This document shows positions 8,991 through 19,285 of a stretch of DNA of 64,000 nucleotides, in pieces. The stretch comes from Paraburkholderia acidisoli (GTDB lineage Bacteria > Pseudomonadota > Gammaproteobacteria > Burkholderiales > Burkholderiaceae), in assembly GCF_009789675.1 (NCBI RefSeq), contig NZ_CP046916.1:186001-250000 (forward strand), given 5' to 3'. The first letter of the stretch is position 1. Each line of letters opens with the position of its first letter. The position numbers and the translations under genes were made by a program. The notes below the pieces were generated by a model. The model was not told the origin of the DNA, made no database searches, and was given only the letters and a program-made list of their open reading frames with translations.

Positions 8991-9017
8991 AAAAGCGGGC
9001 ACGGGGCCCGCTTTTTT
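8991..9017. terminator. Strong intrinsic terminator, probably bidirectional
   Basis: The arms AAAAGCGGGC and GCCCGCTTTT form a perfect 10-bp stem with loop ACGGG, ending in a T run. The upstream A run makes it usable from the other strand too. It separates the plus-strand small protein from the convergent minus-strand porin gene. Confidence 0.9.
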
Positions 9018-9068
9018 CGCACCTGAGGTAACGGCGAGCGAAGACGCGTCGCCTTGAATTCCCGCGCC

Positions 9069-10727
9069 CTAGAAAATCTTCACCGGCATGTTCACAACCA
9101 GCCGATATTCCATATTCGACGCATCCGAATAGTATTTCGAGCCGTGATGCCACATGGCGATGAACGTAACCTTGGTGTCCTTGAAGCGCCCGCTTTGCAG
9201 CGTATAGGACGGAATGAAGCCGAACTCGTGATGCGAGCCGTGCACGGGCTGACCGTTCTTCCAGTAGAGGCCCGAACCCGGATTCGCGAGCGCGCCCGCC
9301 GTAGCGTCCGCGCCCCAGCCGAGCGCATACCAGAGCATCGCGTTCGCGCCCGGCAAACCGGCGTATTTGCCGTCGAAGCCATAGCGCACCTGAAACGACT
9401 TCTCGTGCGGCGCGTTGTAGTCGACATCCATTGAATTGACGAGATAGATGCCCCCCGTCTCGTTCACGTAGTCGAAGAACTGATCGCCGAGAATCTGCTG
9501 ATAGCCAAATAGCAGCGAATGCGCGCCATGCTGCGCGGCCAGCGAAAGGCTGTACGCGTTGTTGTCGATATGACCTTGCTTCGCGTCGCCGGTGCTGTGG
9601 GTCGAGTAGACGTTGGCGAAGCCGGTCCATTTGAGCGTGGAGGGATCGCCATAACTCTGCTGCACGGAGCCGTAATACTGGCGCCAGACGTCGTCGGCCT
9701 GATTCGCGAACAAGGCGAGGCTGCCGCTCTTGCTGTAATCCCAACTACCGCCGAGATAGCTGAAACGCTTGAACTGCACGCCGCCGTACGAGGTGGAGAG
9801 GTCAGTGAGATTCGTGTGGCCGCGCGGGTTGACCTTGGTGAAGCTGCCTGCCTGCAGCGCCACGTTCGCAATGTCCTTGCTCACGAGCGAAACGCCGAGA
9901 AACGTGGGCGGCAACGCGCGATTGTCATGCGGCTCGAAGAACGGATTGTCGGAGACCATCTGCAAGCCGTATTTCGCGACCGTGTCGGACACGCGCGCCT
10001 TCACGTCCCAGATGCCCGGATAAGCCCATGCGAGCTGGTTCGAGCCGCCGCCGTCCTTGCCCACGTGCACCATGTTCCCCGCGCCCGCGCCGCCGTCGAG
10101 CTTGAACGCGCCGTATAGCGACGCATCCACGCCCAGCCCTACCGGCCCCTGCGTATAGCCCGAGGTGTAGTCGAGCATTGCGCCTTGCACCCATGCATGC
10201 CGGTGCGGCCCGCCTTCCATGTCGAGATGGTCGGCGTAATTGCGCAGATTCAGCGTGAGATGACTGTCGTCGATAAAGCCCTTGCTCTGCGATTGACTCG
10301 ACTGCGCACGGGGCGGATTGTCGGCCTCGACGGCGAGATGGGTGCTCTGCTCGGGCGAACCGGCTGCGAGCAGTTCGGGCGCGTTGGGCTGCACGAGCGG
10401 TTCGACGGCGGCGGGGCGCGATTGCGCGGCGTTCTGCACCTGGCCTTGCTGAGCGGAGGTTGGTGCGTTGGCCTGTGCACTTTGCTGCGCGCTTTGCCCG
10501 GTCTTCGCGTGCATGGACTTGCGCCAGCGTTTGGCTTTCGTCTTGCGTGCGGCCGGCTTCTGCGCCGAGGGAGCGGGCGTGGCCTGCGTCGTGGCGATCG
10601 CGGCGGTTCGCGCGGTGGCTTGCGATGCGTCCACGGCCCACGCCGATTGCGCGAGGCAGAGCGGCAAGCCGATCGCGAGGGCGGCGAGCGCGTGCGCCGG
10701 GCGTGTTGCGGTAGTGTCTCGTTTCAT
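9069..10727 (-). CDS. OprD-family outer-membrane porin with long N-terminal extension
   Basis: A 552-aa substrate-specific channel. After a signal peptide ending in AQSAWA, about 115 residues are rich in Ala, Gln and Lys. The OprD-type barrel then begins (FIDDSHLTLNLRNY, the standard opening of this family) and runs to the end ...RLVVNMPVKIF with its terminal Phe. Family members are usually about 420-440 aa, so the extension is unusual. OprD proteins admit basic amino acids, peptides or organic acids. The gene lies 96 bp behind oppF on the same strand, so I infer a role in peptide passage across the outer membrane for the Opp transporter. A hairpin and an inverted repeat lie in the gap. Confidence 0.88.
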   Translation of the reverse strand: MKRDTTATRPAHALAALAIGLPLCLAQSAWAVDASQATARTAAIATTQATPAPSAQKPAARKTKAKRWRKSMHAKTGQSAQQSAQANAPTSAQQGQVQNAAQSRPAAVEPLVQPNAPELLAAGSPEQSTHLAVEADNPPRAQSSQSQSKGFIDDSHLTLNLRNYADHLDMEGGPHRHAWVQGAMLDYTSGYTQGPVGLGVDASLYGAFKLDGGAGAGNMVHVGKDGGGSNQLAWAYPGIWDVKARVSDTVAKYGLQMVSDNPFFEPHDNRALPPTFLGVSLVSKDIANVALQAGSFTKVNPRGHTNLTDLSTSYGGVQFKRFSYLGGSWDYSKSGSLALFANQADDVWRQYYGSVQQSYGDPSTLKWTGFANVYSTHSTGDAKQGHIDNNAYSLSLAAQHGAHSLLFGYQQILGDQFFDYVNETGGIYLVNSMDVDYNAPHEKSFQVRYGFDGKYAGLPGANAMLWYALGWGADATAGALANPGSGLYWKNGQPVHGSHHEFGFIPSYTLQSGRFKDTKVTFIAMWHHGSKYYSDASNMEYRLVVNMPVKIF

Positions 10728-10759
10728 TGTTGGTCTCTGATGCTGTCGTTGTGTGGGCT

Positions 10760-10781
10760 CAGTGATTGCTTAGGATCACTG
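10760..10781. repeat. Operator-like inverted repeat before the OprD-type porin
   Basis: CAGTGAT and ATCACTG are perfect 7-bp inverted arms separated by 8 bp. The site lies 33-54 bp upstream of the porin ATG on the minus strand, a good place for a regulator site or an mRNA hairpin. The binding factor is unknown. Confidence 0.45.
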
Positions 10782-10793
10782 ATCTACCGGAGC

Positions 10794-10820
10794 GTTCGCC
10801 CGGCTCGGGGCCGGACGAAC
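10794..10820. repeat. Stem-loop between oppF and the porin gene
   Basis: The arms GTTCG-c-CCGGC and GCCGG-a-CGAAC pair around a 5-nt loop, just after the oppF stop codon. There is no T run on either strand, so it is more likely an mRNA-stabilising or processing hairpin than a complete terminator. Confidence 0.5.
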
Positions 10821-10823
10821 GGT

Positions 10824-11872
<1,049 letters not shown>

Positions 11873-11876
<4 letters not shown>

Positions 11877-12883
11877 GCGCGGGCTCCCGCAACGGGCAGA
11901 TGACATGCACTCAGGCGCGTGCCGTCGCGCGTGTCGATCGATTCGAGCGGCGGGCGTTGCGTGCGGCAGCGCTCGAATACAGCCGCGCAACGCGGCGCGA
12001 AGGCGCAGCCCGCGTCTCCCGTGTCGCCCGCGCTACCGTCGCCGCCGCCGGGCAGCGGCGGATCGCCGGGAATGGTGCGCAGCGGTTCGCCGGCCGGCGC
12101 GTCGAGGCGCGGCAGCGCGCCCAGCAGGCCGTTCGTGTAGGGATGCATCGGCTGCTCGAACAGCGCGCGCGCACTCGCCTTTTCGACGGCGCGGCCCGCG
12201 TACATCACCATCACGTCGTCGCAGAGTTCGGCGACCACGCCCATGTCGTGCGTAATCAGCAGGATCGCCGTGCCGCGTTCGCGATTCATCTCGCGTAGCA
12301 GCGCCATGATCTGCGCCTGCACGGTGACGTCGAGCGCCGTGGTCGGTTCGTCGGCGATCAGCACGTCGGGCTCCATCATGAGCGCGGCCGCGATCAGCAC
12401 GCGCTGGCGCATGCCGCCCGAAAACTCGTGCGGATACATGGCGATACGGCGCGCGGCGTCGGGAATGCGCACGCGCTCCAGCGCCTCGATCGCGCGCGTG
12501 CGCGCCGTGCGGCGCGTGACCTTGCGATGCAACTGCAGCGCTTCGGTCATCTGCCGCTCGATCGTGAGGAACGGGTTGAGCGACGTCATCGGGTCCTGAA
12601 AGATCATGGCGATGCGGTCGCCGCGAATGCGGTTGAGCGCGCGCGGCTTCATCGCCAGCAGGTTCTCGCCGCGCAGGCGCGCGTGGCCCGTGACGCGCCC
12701 GTTCGACGCGAGCAGCCCGAGCATGCCCATCACCGTCTGGCTTTTGCCGGAACCCGATTCGCCGACGATGCCGAGCGTGCCGCCCGCCTCGAGCGCGAAC
12801 GAGACGTCGTGCACGACGGTCACGGGCGGTGCGTCGCGGCGTTCGAACCGCACGCTGAGGTCTTGAACTTCGAGCAGGGCCAT
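11873..12883 (-). CDS. oppD: Peptide ABC transporter ATPase, OppD type
   Basis: A 336-aa ATPase, the first of the two nucleotide-binding subunits. It has Walker A GESGSGKSQT, Q-loop MIFQDPMTSLNP, signature EFSGGMRQRVLIAAAL, Walker B VLIADEPTTALD and the switch region LLITHDMGVV. The C-terminal MHPYTNGLLGALP and the Cys-containing oligopeptide ABC extension (CAFAPRCAAVFERC) match the family. It begins 1 bp after oppC and overlaps oppF, so it lies in the middle of the operon. Confidence 0.94.
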
Positions 12884-12884
12884 C

Positions 12885-13766
12885 TCAACGCTCCCGCGGG
12901 TCGAAGGCGTCGCGCAGGCCGTCGCCGACGAAGTTCACGCAGTAGAGCGTTGCGCACAGCAGCGTGGCGGGGCAGAGCAGCAGCCACGGCATGGCGTCGA
13001 GTTTTTGCGCGCCGTCCTGGATCAGCACGCCCCAGCTCGTCATGGGTTCCTGCACGCCGAGCCCGAGAAACGACAACACGGACTCCGTCAGCACGATGGC
13101 GGGCACGGTCACGGTCGCATAGACGGCGACGATGCCCGCGAGATTCGGCACGATGTGACGCGCAATGATCGCGGCGGGGCGCACGCCGATCGCGCGGGCG
13201 GCATCGACGAATTCGCGCGAGCGCAGCGACAGCGTCTGGCCGCGCACCACGCGCGCCATGTCGAGCCACGAGAACGCGCTGATGGTGAGCACCACGAGCG
13301 AGAACGCGCGGCCGAACAGCGTGACGACCAGAATCGCGATCAGCATGTAGGGAATCGCATACAGCATGTCGACGATACGCATGAGCGCGGCGTCCACGCG
13401 GCCGCCCAGGAAGCCCGCCGTCGCGCCGTAGACCACGCCCACGAGCGCGGAAACGAGTGTGCCGAGCAGGCCCACTTCGAGCGAGACGCGGCCGCCGGTG
13501 AGCGTGCGCGCGAGCAGGTCGCGGCCGAGTTCGTCGGTGCCGAACCAGTGGCCGTTTTGCAGCGTGGGCGCGAGGCTGATGGCGCTCCAGTCGTTGTCGG
13601 TGGGCGTGTTCGGCAGCAGGAGCGGGCCGACGAAACAGGCGAGGGCGATGAGCGCGAGCAGCACGGCGCTCGCGAGGGCCGCGCGATGGCGCAGGAAGCG
13701 TGCGAGCGCGGGCGAGGTACGCCGGGGCGCCCTGGCGTGGGGCGCGGAATAAGCGGGAGCAGTCAT
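12885..13766 (-). CDS. oppC: Peptide ABC transporter permease, OppC type
   Basis: A 293-aa inner-membrane permease with about six transmembrane helices. The OppC hallmark FGTDELGRDLLART lies near residue 75, after the first helix and a periplasmic stretch. The ABC-coupling EAA region reads ARAIGVRPAAIIARHIVPNLAG. The start ATG at 13766 follows the oppB stop by 14 bp; longer in-frame extensions would lie inside oppB. It pairs with OppB to form the channel. Confidence 0.93.
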   Translation of the reverse strand: MTAPAYSAPHARAPRRTSPALARFLRHRAALASAVLLALIALACFVGPLLLPNTPTDNDWSAISLAPTLQNGHWFGTDELGRDLLARTLTGGRVSLEVGLLGTLVSALVGVVYGATAGFLGGRVDAALMRIVDMLYAIPYMLIAILVVTLFGRAFSLVVLTISAFSWLDMARVVRGQTLSLRSREFVDAARAIGVRPAAIIARHIVPNLAGIVAVYATVTVPAIVLTESVLSFLGLGVQEPMTSWGVLIQDGAQKLDAMPWLLLCPATLLCATLYCVNFVGDGLRDAFDPRER

Positions 13767-13780
13767 GAGGATGCGCTCGG

Positions 13781-14719
13781 TCAGTAGCGAATGCGCGGAT
13801 CGAGCCACGCATACGCGAGGTCGACGAGCAGATTGAAAAGCACGGCACACACCGTGGTGAGCACGACAAGGCCGAGCACGAGCGTGTAGTCGCGGTTGAT
13901 GGCACCGTTCACGACCAGCTGGCCGAGGCCGGGCAGCGCGAACACCGACTCGGTGACGACCGCCGCCGTGATCGACGAAATGCACACGGGCCCGAGCAGC
14001 GAGACGACCGGCATGAGCGCGGGCCGCAGCGCATGACGCAACACGATCGTGCGGCCCGGCAGGCCTTTTGCGCGCGCGGTGCGGATGAAGTTGCCCGACA
14101 GCACGTCGATCAGGCTGCCGCGCATCACGCGTGCGATGGCCGCCGAGTTGATGATGACGAGCAGCGCGACGGGCAAGACGCGATGCCGCCAGTCGCCGTC
14201 ACCCCAACCGCCCGCGGGCAGCAGGCCGTTGCCGTCGGCGGATTTGATAAGGATGGCGAAGCACAGCACCAGCACCGGACCGAGCACGAACGGCGGCACG
14301 ACGTTGCCGAGATTGCCGAGCAGCATGACGGCGTGATCGACGAGCGTGTTGCGGCGCACGGCCGCGAGCGCGCCGAGCGTCACGCCCAGCAGCACGGCGA
14401 GCGGAATCGAGATGCCGCCGATGCCGAGGCTCACCGGCGCGGCCTGCTTCACGAGTTCATCGACGCTCCAGTCGGCGTAACGGAACGAACTGCCGAGGTC
14501 GCCGTGCAGGAGGCCGCCCAGGTAGCGCAGATATTGCTGCCAGAGCGGTTCGTCGAGGTGATAGCGCGCCTGGAGGTTGGCGAGCGCGGCGGCGGACAGT
14601 GGCCTCTCGGTGTCGAACGGGCCGCCGGGTGTGAGATGCAGCAGCAGGAAGCAGGCGGTCACGACGGCGAGCACGGTCGGCACCGCCCACAGCAGGCGGC
14701 GCAGGATATAGGCGAACAT
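13781..14719 (-). CDS. oppB: Peptide ABC transporter permease, OppB type
   Basis: A 312-aa inner-membrane permease beginning MFAYILRRLLWAVPTVL, the standard OppB/DppB N-terminus (YILRRLL plus first helix). It has HLTPGGPFD, YLGGLLHGDLG, an EAA loop TARAKGLPGRTIVLRHALRPALMPV and the terminal YAWLDPRIRY. The ATG is 11 bp after the oppA stop. It forms a heterodimeric channel with OppC. Confidence 0.94.
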   Translation of the reverse strand: MFAYILRRLLWAVPTVLAVVTACFLLLHLTPGGPFDTERPLSAAALANLQARYHLDEPLWQQYLRYLGGLLHGDLGSSFRYADWSVDELVKQAAPVSLGIGGISIPLAVLLGVTLGALAAVRRNTLVDHAVMLLGNLGNVVPPFVLGPVLVLCFAILIKSADGNGLLPAGGWGDGDWRHRVLPVALLVIINSAAIARVMRGSLIDVLSGNFIRTARAKGLPGRTIVLRHALRPALMPVVSLLGPVCISSITAAVVTESVFALPGLGQLVVNGAINRDYTLVLGLVVLTTVCAVLFNLLVDLAYAWLDPRIRY

Positions 14720-14730
14720 GGGGCGGGCGA

Positions 14731-16365
14731 TCAGTGCTTGAGGATGTACATGTCTTGTGTCGCGCGCTGGTCGAGATAGTTGGTGAGCGTGTAGCCGCCC
14801 ACGTATGACTTCACGAGGCGCACGTTCGCGTACTGGAACAGCGGCAGCAGTGGCGAATCGGCTTGCGCGAGCGCGAACGCTTGCGTCATGCGCGCCTTGC
14901 GCTGGCCCGCGTCGCTTTGCAGATTGGCCTCGACCACGAGCGCGTCGGCCTTCGCGTTGCAGTTGCGCTGATCGTTCTGCGGGCTGCCGCATTTAACGAG
15001 GTTGTAGAACGAGGTGGCGTCGTTGTAGTCGGCGTACCAGCCGTCGCGCGCGACCTGGTACGCGCCTTCGTGGCGTTGCTTGAGCAGCACCTTGAATTCG
15101 AGGTTTTCAAGCTTCGCATTCACGCCGAGTTTGCTGCGCCACTCGCTCGTGGTGAACAGCGCGACCTTCTTGTGCATGTCGTTGGTGTTGTAGACGAGCG
15201 AAAGCGTGAGCGGCTTCGCCTCCGAGTACCCGGCGGCCTTCATGAGTTCGCGCGCTTTCTCCACGCGTTGGGTCATGGGCCATGCGGCCCACTCGGGCGC
15301 GTAGGTGTCGGCGCCCTTGGTGCCTTGGGCCACGACTCCATAGGCGGGGCGCTCGCCGCTTTGCGTGATCTTCGCGGTGAGCAGATCGCGGTCCACCACC
15401 ATGGAGAGCGCCTGGCGCACGCGCGCGTCGCGCAGCGCGGCGTTGGTGTTGTTCAGCGCGTAGTAGTAGGTGCCGATCTGCGTGTTCGCGCGCAGTTCCG
15501 CGCCGAACTGTTTCGTGAGCGACGCGTACTGGCCCGAAGGCACTTCGTACGTCATGTCGATCTGTCCCGCCTGGAACATGCGCATGGCGGTTTCGTTGTT
15601 TTCGATCGGCACCCACGTGACTTTCGCGATGCGCACATTGGCCGCGTTCCAGTAGTGCGGGTTCTTCACGAGCACGATGCGGTTGTTCGGTTGCCACTCG
15701 GTGAGCATGTAGGCGCCATTGCCGACGAGATTGCCGGGGCGCGTCCACGCGTCGCCCGACTTCGCGATGGTCGCGCGATCCAGGGGCGCCATCGACGAAT
15801 TGAACAGTGTTTCGGGCAGGAACGGCACCGGCGCTTCGGTTTTGACTTCGAGCGTGTAAGCGTCCACGGCGCGCACGCCGAGCGACGCGGGCGGCTGCTT
15901 GCCCGCGATCACGGCTTTCGCGTTTTTCACGAATTCGACGGCCACCGTATAGGGCGACGCGGTTTTCGGGTCGACGAGACGCTGCCACGCGTAGACGAAA
16001 TCGGCGGCGGTGACCGCGTGGCCGTCGCTCCATTTCGCGTCGTGACGCAGCTTGAACACCCACGTGTCGGGCGCGGTTTGCGTCCACGAGACGGCGACGC
16101 CGGGCACCACGTTGCCCGCGGCGTCGAGATGCGTGAGACCTTCGTAGAGGTCGATGCCGATGAGATTCGCGCCCGTGGTTTCGATGTACGCCGGATCGAG
16201 CGACTCGACTTCGGCAAGCACTTGACGCGTGATTTCCTGTTTCGCGGCGAGCGCGGTGCCGGGCGGCACGGTAACGGCGAGCGCACCGGGCGCGTGCGTG
16301 AAGGCGAGCGAGGCAAAGGCGGCGAGCGTTGCCGCGAACCACGAGGATCGATGTGATCGTGTCAT
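14731..16365 (-). CDS. oppA: Periplasmic oligopeptide-binding protein, OppA type
   Basis: This 544-aa solute-binding protein delivers peptides to OppBCDF and is close in length to E. coli OppA. The signal peptide runs to about residue 30. The mature protein has the family 5 binding-protein pattern: SLDPAYIETTGAN, IDLYEGLTHLD, RHDAKWSDGHAVTAADFVYA, GNGAYMLTEWQPNNRIVL and YALNNTNAALRDARVRQALS. A Cys pair (VKCGSPQNDQRNCN) matches the disulphide region of OppA. It heads the operon, which has about 490 bp of non-coding DNA before it on the minus strand. Confidence 0.94.
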   Translation of the reverse strand: MTRSHRSSWFAATLAAFASLAFTHAPGALAVTVPPGTALAAKQEITRQVLAEVESLDPAYIETTGANLIGIDLYEGLTHLDAAGNVVPGVAVSWTQTAPDTWVFKLRHDAKWSDGHAVTAADFVYAWQRLVDPKTASPYTVAVEFVKNAKAVIAGKQPPASLGVRAVDAYTLEVKTEAPVPFLPETLFNSSMAPLDRATIAKSGDAWTRPGNLVGNGAYMLTEWQPNNRIVLVKNPHYWNAANVRIAKVTWVPIENNETAMRMFQAGQIDMTYEVPSGQYASLTKQFGAELRANTQIGTYYYALNNTNAALRDARVRQALSMVVDRDLLTAKITQSGERPAYGVVAQGTKGADTYAPEWAAWPMTQRVEKARELMKAAGYSEAKPLTLSLVYNTNDMHKKVALFTTSEWRSKLGVNAKLENLEFKVLLKQRHEGAYQVARDGWYADYNDATSFYNLVKCGSPQNDQRNCNAKADALVVEANLQSDAGQRKARMTQAFALAQADSPLLPLFQYANVRLVKSYVGGYTLTNYLDQRATQDMYILKH

Positions 16366-16851
16366 TTTGGTCTCCTGATTAATGGTCGTTGTGCGAAGCC
16401 GCGTTGCAATGCACTGGCGATTCGCGTGTACGAATCAGGCGTGCTTGCCGGAGCTAAAACTCGCCTGGTGGGCAAGTTCGGGGGCGATTATTGGAAGCGG
16501 TAAAACGCTTGTCAATCGGGGAGGATGCGCCGGGAAATTCGGATCTATCCGATGGCGAAACGAGCGGTGGAATCGAATGAAAAAGCTTCGGCCGATTAAC
16601 TCGTTGATCTTGAGCGCAATCTTTTCGGCGTGAAAATCGAGACGGGCGCGGCGGGAAAGCGCGGCGCGGTGGCGGGCGTGGCGTGGCCAGCAAATCGTCG
16701 AACGCGAGGCTTGCGTTCGATCAAGAAGGAAGCGGCACTCGAAGGGCGCCGTGAGGCATTAAATGCGGACGCTACCGCGATCCAAGGCGCATTATTGCGC
16801 GACTTGGTGGTGGTGCACCGAGCGACGCGGCAGAAATGCGCGCTTTGGGAA
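16366..16851 (-). other. Upstream region of the opp operon
   Basis: About 490 bp between oppA and the DUF934 gene, both on the minus strand. It should hold the opp promoter and leader. I see no convincing gene. Two terminator-like possibilities were checked and neither is strong. Base composition is somewhat lower in GC than the flanking genes. Confidence 0.5.
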
Positions 16852-17151
16852 TCAGCGCACCGCATCGCCCTGATAAAACGACGCGAAGCGTTCGAGCTGG
16901 CGGCGGGCCTCGATGTCGATGCCTTCGGCGAGCACCGCGCTCGAAAACCCCACGCGCTCCATGTGCTGCAACTGGCGGACGAGCACCTCGCCCGTCGCGC
17001 GCAAGTCGCCCCGGAAGCCGAGCCGCCGCCGCACGAGCCACGCCTGGCGGTACGCGCGGCCGTCGGTGAACGCGGGGAAGTGCAGTTCCACGCGCGCGGC
17101 GGCCGCGATGTCGGCGGCGTAGGCGAGCGGGGCGGCGTCGTTGGGCAGCAC
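16852..17151 (-). CDS. Short DUF934-family protein
   Basis: A 99-aa protein matching the conserved part of DUF934, a family usually found beside sulphite reductase/PAPS reductase genes in proteobacteria. Recognisable blocks are VLPNDAAPLAYAADI, VELHFPAFTDGRAYRQAWLV, RRRLGFRGDLRATGEVLVRQ and LQHMERVGFSSAVL. Typical members are about 160-180 aa, so the N-terminal 60-70 residues are absent. The only usable start is a GTG at 17151; the frame upstream has no ATG or GTG before it runs into the MocR gene. No sulphur genes adjoin it here. It lies 82 bp behind the MocR-type regulator and may share its transcript. Confidence 0.7.
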   Translation of the reverse strand: MLPNDAAPLAYAADIAAAARVELHFPAFTDGRAYRQAWLVRRRLGFRGDLRATGEVLVRQLQHMERVGFSSAVLAEGIDIEARRQLERFASFYQGDAVR

Positions 17152-17233
17152 GAGCGTGCGCGCGGCGTCGGGGTTCGGCGGTGAGGCGTGCGTGGCGGCC
17201 GCGACGAGCAGCAGGCAGCAGATGCGCGGGCGT

Positions 17234-18691
17234 TCACGCGTCGCGCGCGCGAACCTCGGGATGCACGAGCAGTTCGCCGAGCGTGCGGATGGCTTCGTCG
17301 ATGCGCGGCGACCACGGGTGGCCGTAGTTCAGGCGGATGCAGTTCTCGAAGCCGTGCGTGGCCGAGAACAGTGGGCCGGGCGCCACGCTGATGCCGCGTT
17401 CGATGGCGAGCCGGTGCAGCGCCATGGCGTCGATGCGCGCGGGAAAACTGAGCCAGAGGAAATAGCCGCCTTCGGGGTTCGTGTGGCGCGTGCCTTCCGG
17501 CAGCCAGCGCGCGATGGCGTCGATCATCGCGTCGCGCTGGCTTTGCATCGACAGACGGATTTTCTTCAGGTGCCGCTCGTAGCCGCCATGCTCCAGATAG
17601 TCGGCGATACCCGCCTGCACGGGAATGCTCGCCGACAGCGTGGTCATGAGCTTCAGGCGCTGCACGCGCGCGGCGAAGCGCCCCGCGCTCGCCCAACCCA
17701 CGCGATAGCCGGGCGCGAGCGTCTTCGAAAACGAGCCGCAGTGCATGACGAGCCCGTGGCGGTCGAACGCGAGCGCGGGCGGCGGATAGTGGGGCGCGTA
17801 GTGCAGTTCGCCGTATACGTCGTCTTCGATCAGCGGCACCTGGTGCTGCGCGAGCAGTTCCACGAGCGCCTGCTTTTTCGCCGCGGAAAGCGTCACGCCC
17901 GTGGGGTTCTGGAAGTTGGTCATGAACCAGCACGCGCGGATCGGGTGCCGTTCCAGCGCGTGCGCGAGCGCCTCGAGATCGAGGCCGGTCGCGCCATCCA
18001 CCGGGATCTCGACGGCGCGCAAGCCGAGCCGTTCGATCGCCTGCAAGGCCACGTAAAAGCCCGGCGACTCCACGGCCACCACGTCGCCCGGCTGCGTCAC
18101 GGCCATCAGGCACAGGTTGAGCGCTTCGAGCGCGCCGTTGGTCACGACGATGTCCTCGGCGGGCTGCGAGATGCCCACGCGCATGTAGCGCAGTGCGATC
18201 TGGCGGCGCAGATTCTCGTTGCCGGGCGGCAGGTCGACCACGGTGCTCCACGGGCTCACGCTGCGCGCCGCCAGGCCGAGCGACTTGGCGAGGCGCGCCA
18301 TGGGAAACAGCAGCGGCGAGGGAAACGCCGAGCCGAGCGGCACGATGCCGGGCCGCTTGGCCGCGTCGAGCACGGAAAACACGAGTTCGCTGATGTCGAC
18401 GGTGGCCGTTTCGTCCGTTTCGTCCATTTCGCCCGCTTCGCCTGCGCTGGCCGCCCGCTTTGCCGCGCCGTGGCCTGGCTTCGCGGGCGGCGCCACGAAG
18501 TAGCCCGAGCGTTCCTCCGCGAGCACGAGGCCCCATTGCTCGAGCAGATAGTAGGCGCGCGCGGCCGTGGACTGGCTCACGCCGTGCTGCGCGATGATCT
18601 GCCGGAGCGAGGGCATGCGCGCGCCGGGCTTGAGGTTGCCCGAGCGGATTTCGGCGGCCATACCCTGGGCGAGGCGTTCGTAGCGTGTCAT
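17234..18691 (-). CDS. MocR/PdxR-type regulator (GntR DNA-binding plus PLP-binding domain)
   Basis: A 485-aa chimeric regulator. The N-terminal GntR winged helix (residues 1-75: RSGNLKPGARMPSLRQIIAQ, GVSQSTAARAYYLLEQWGLV) is followed by a linker of about 40 residues and a class I aminotransferase-like domain. In that domain the PLP lysine is in GSFSKTLAPGYRVGW, with NFQNPTGVTLS and EDDVYGELHY as family motifs. Such proteins sense PLP or an amino-acid/PLP adduct. Short plus-strand hairpins and 390 bp of non-coding DNA separate it from DUF2970. The target may be itself, the DUF934 gene or distant. Confidence 0.92.
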   Translation of the reverse strand: MTRYERLAQGMAAEIRSGNLKPGARMPSLRQIIAQHGVSQSTAARAYYLLEQWGLVLAEERSGYFVAPPAKPGHGAAKRAASAGEAGEMDETDETATVDISELVFSVLDAAKRPGIVPLGSAFPSPLLFPMARLAKSLGLAARSVSPWSTVVDLPPGNENLRRQIALRYMRVGISQPAEDIVVTNGALEALNLCLMAVTQPGDVVAVESPGFYVALQAIERLGLRAVEIPVDGATGLDLEALAHALERHPIRACWFMTNFQNPTGVTLSAAKKQALVELLAQHQVPLIEDDVYGELHYAPHYPPPALAFDRHGLVMHCGSFSKTLAPGYRVGWASAGRFAARVQRLKLMTTLSASIPVQAGIADYLEHGGYERHLKKIRLSMQSQRDAMIDAIARWLPEGTRHTNPEGGYFLWLSFPARIDAMALHRLAIERGISVAPGPLFSATHGFENCIRLNYGHPWSPRIDEAIRTLGELLVHPEVRARDA

Positions 18692-18860
18692 GCGGTGGTT
18701 CTCGTGGTGAAGCGCTGCTGCGCTGTTTTTGTCGCCGACTGCTGCTGTACGGCCGGCGCGCGCCCCCGCATGATAGCGGTCAGCGCGCGTCGGAGTCCGG
18801 GTGGGTTCACCCGCGATGCGCGGGGATTACTGCGCGAGTGCCTGGCTTCATCACCTAAAC

Positions 18861-18884
18861 CCGCAGAGCTTGCGGCTCTTTTTT
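18861..18884 (+). terminator. Terminator-like hairpin with no gene before it
   Basis: CCGCA/TGCGG with loop GAGCT (or the overlapping AGAGC/GCTCT with loop TTGCG) is followed by a six-T run at 18879-18884. No plus-strand gene precedes it, so it may end a small RNA or stop antisense transcription into the MocR promoter. Confidence 0.6.
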
Positions 18885-18909
18885 GCCTGTAGCGCGGCAA
18901 GTATTTTTT

Positions 18910-18936
18910 CCCCGGCACGCGAGTGCCGGGGCTTTT
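18910..18936 (+). terminator. Second terminator hairpin
   Basis: CCCCGGCAC and GTGCCGGGG form a perfect 9-bp stem with loop GCGA, followed by CTTTTG. It is a strong hairpin with a short T run, 26 bp after another terminator-like hairpin. Confidence 0.7.
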
Positions 18937-19081
18937 GTCGTGCGCGCCGTTCGGCGAGTGCGCGAGTGCGGGTTTCGTCGATAAAAAACTGCGTCGCCCG
19001 AATCGTCGGCAACTGCTGCTTTTCACGCGCGCGCCAAACCGCGACCCTACGTTCATGCCATCGAACCGTCTGGAGGACCGC

Positions 19082-19285
19082 ATGGAACTGCTGCGCATGA
19101 TCCGCATCGTGCTGTGGAGCTTCTTCGGCGTGCGCCGTCGCGCCGCCCACGAAGCCGACTTCGCCCACGTCAACTTCAGCCTGCTGCCGTTCGTGGCGCT
19201 GGCGCTGGCCGCGCTGATCGGCGGCGGCATTTTCGGCATCGTGCTGATCGTGGCGCACGCCACCGGTACGGTGCAGGGCTTCTAG
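19082..19285 (+). CDS. DUF2970 small membrane protein
   Basis: A 67-aa inner-membrane protein. The N-terminal block MELLRMIRIVLWSFFGVRRR, then HEADFAHV and a single C-terminal transmembrane helix (about residues 36-58), match DUF2970, a family widespread in beta-proteobacteria with no known function. GGAGG lies 5 nt upstream of the ATG at 19082, which decides the start over an in-frame ATG at 19055. It stands alone between terminators and the nitrate island. Confidence 0.85.
   Translation: MELLRMIRIVLWSFFGVRRRAAHEADFAHVNFSLLPFVALALAALIGGGIFGIVLIVAHATGTVQGF

Noticed and set aside
18780..18860. Possible tRNA (GGTTCACCC block)
   Set aside because: No cloverleaf with acceptor, D and anticodon arms can be formed around it.
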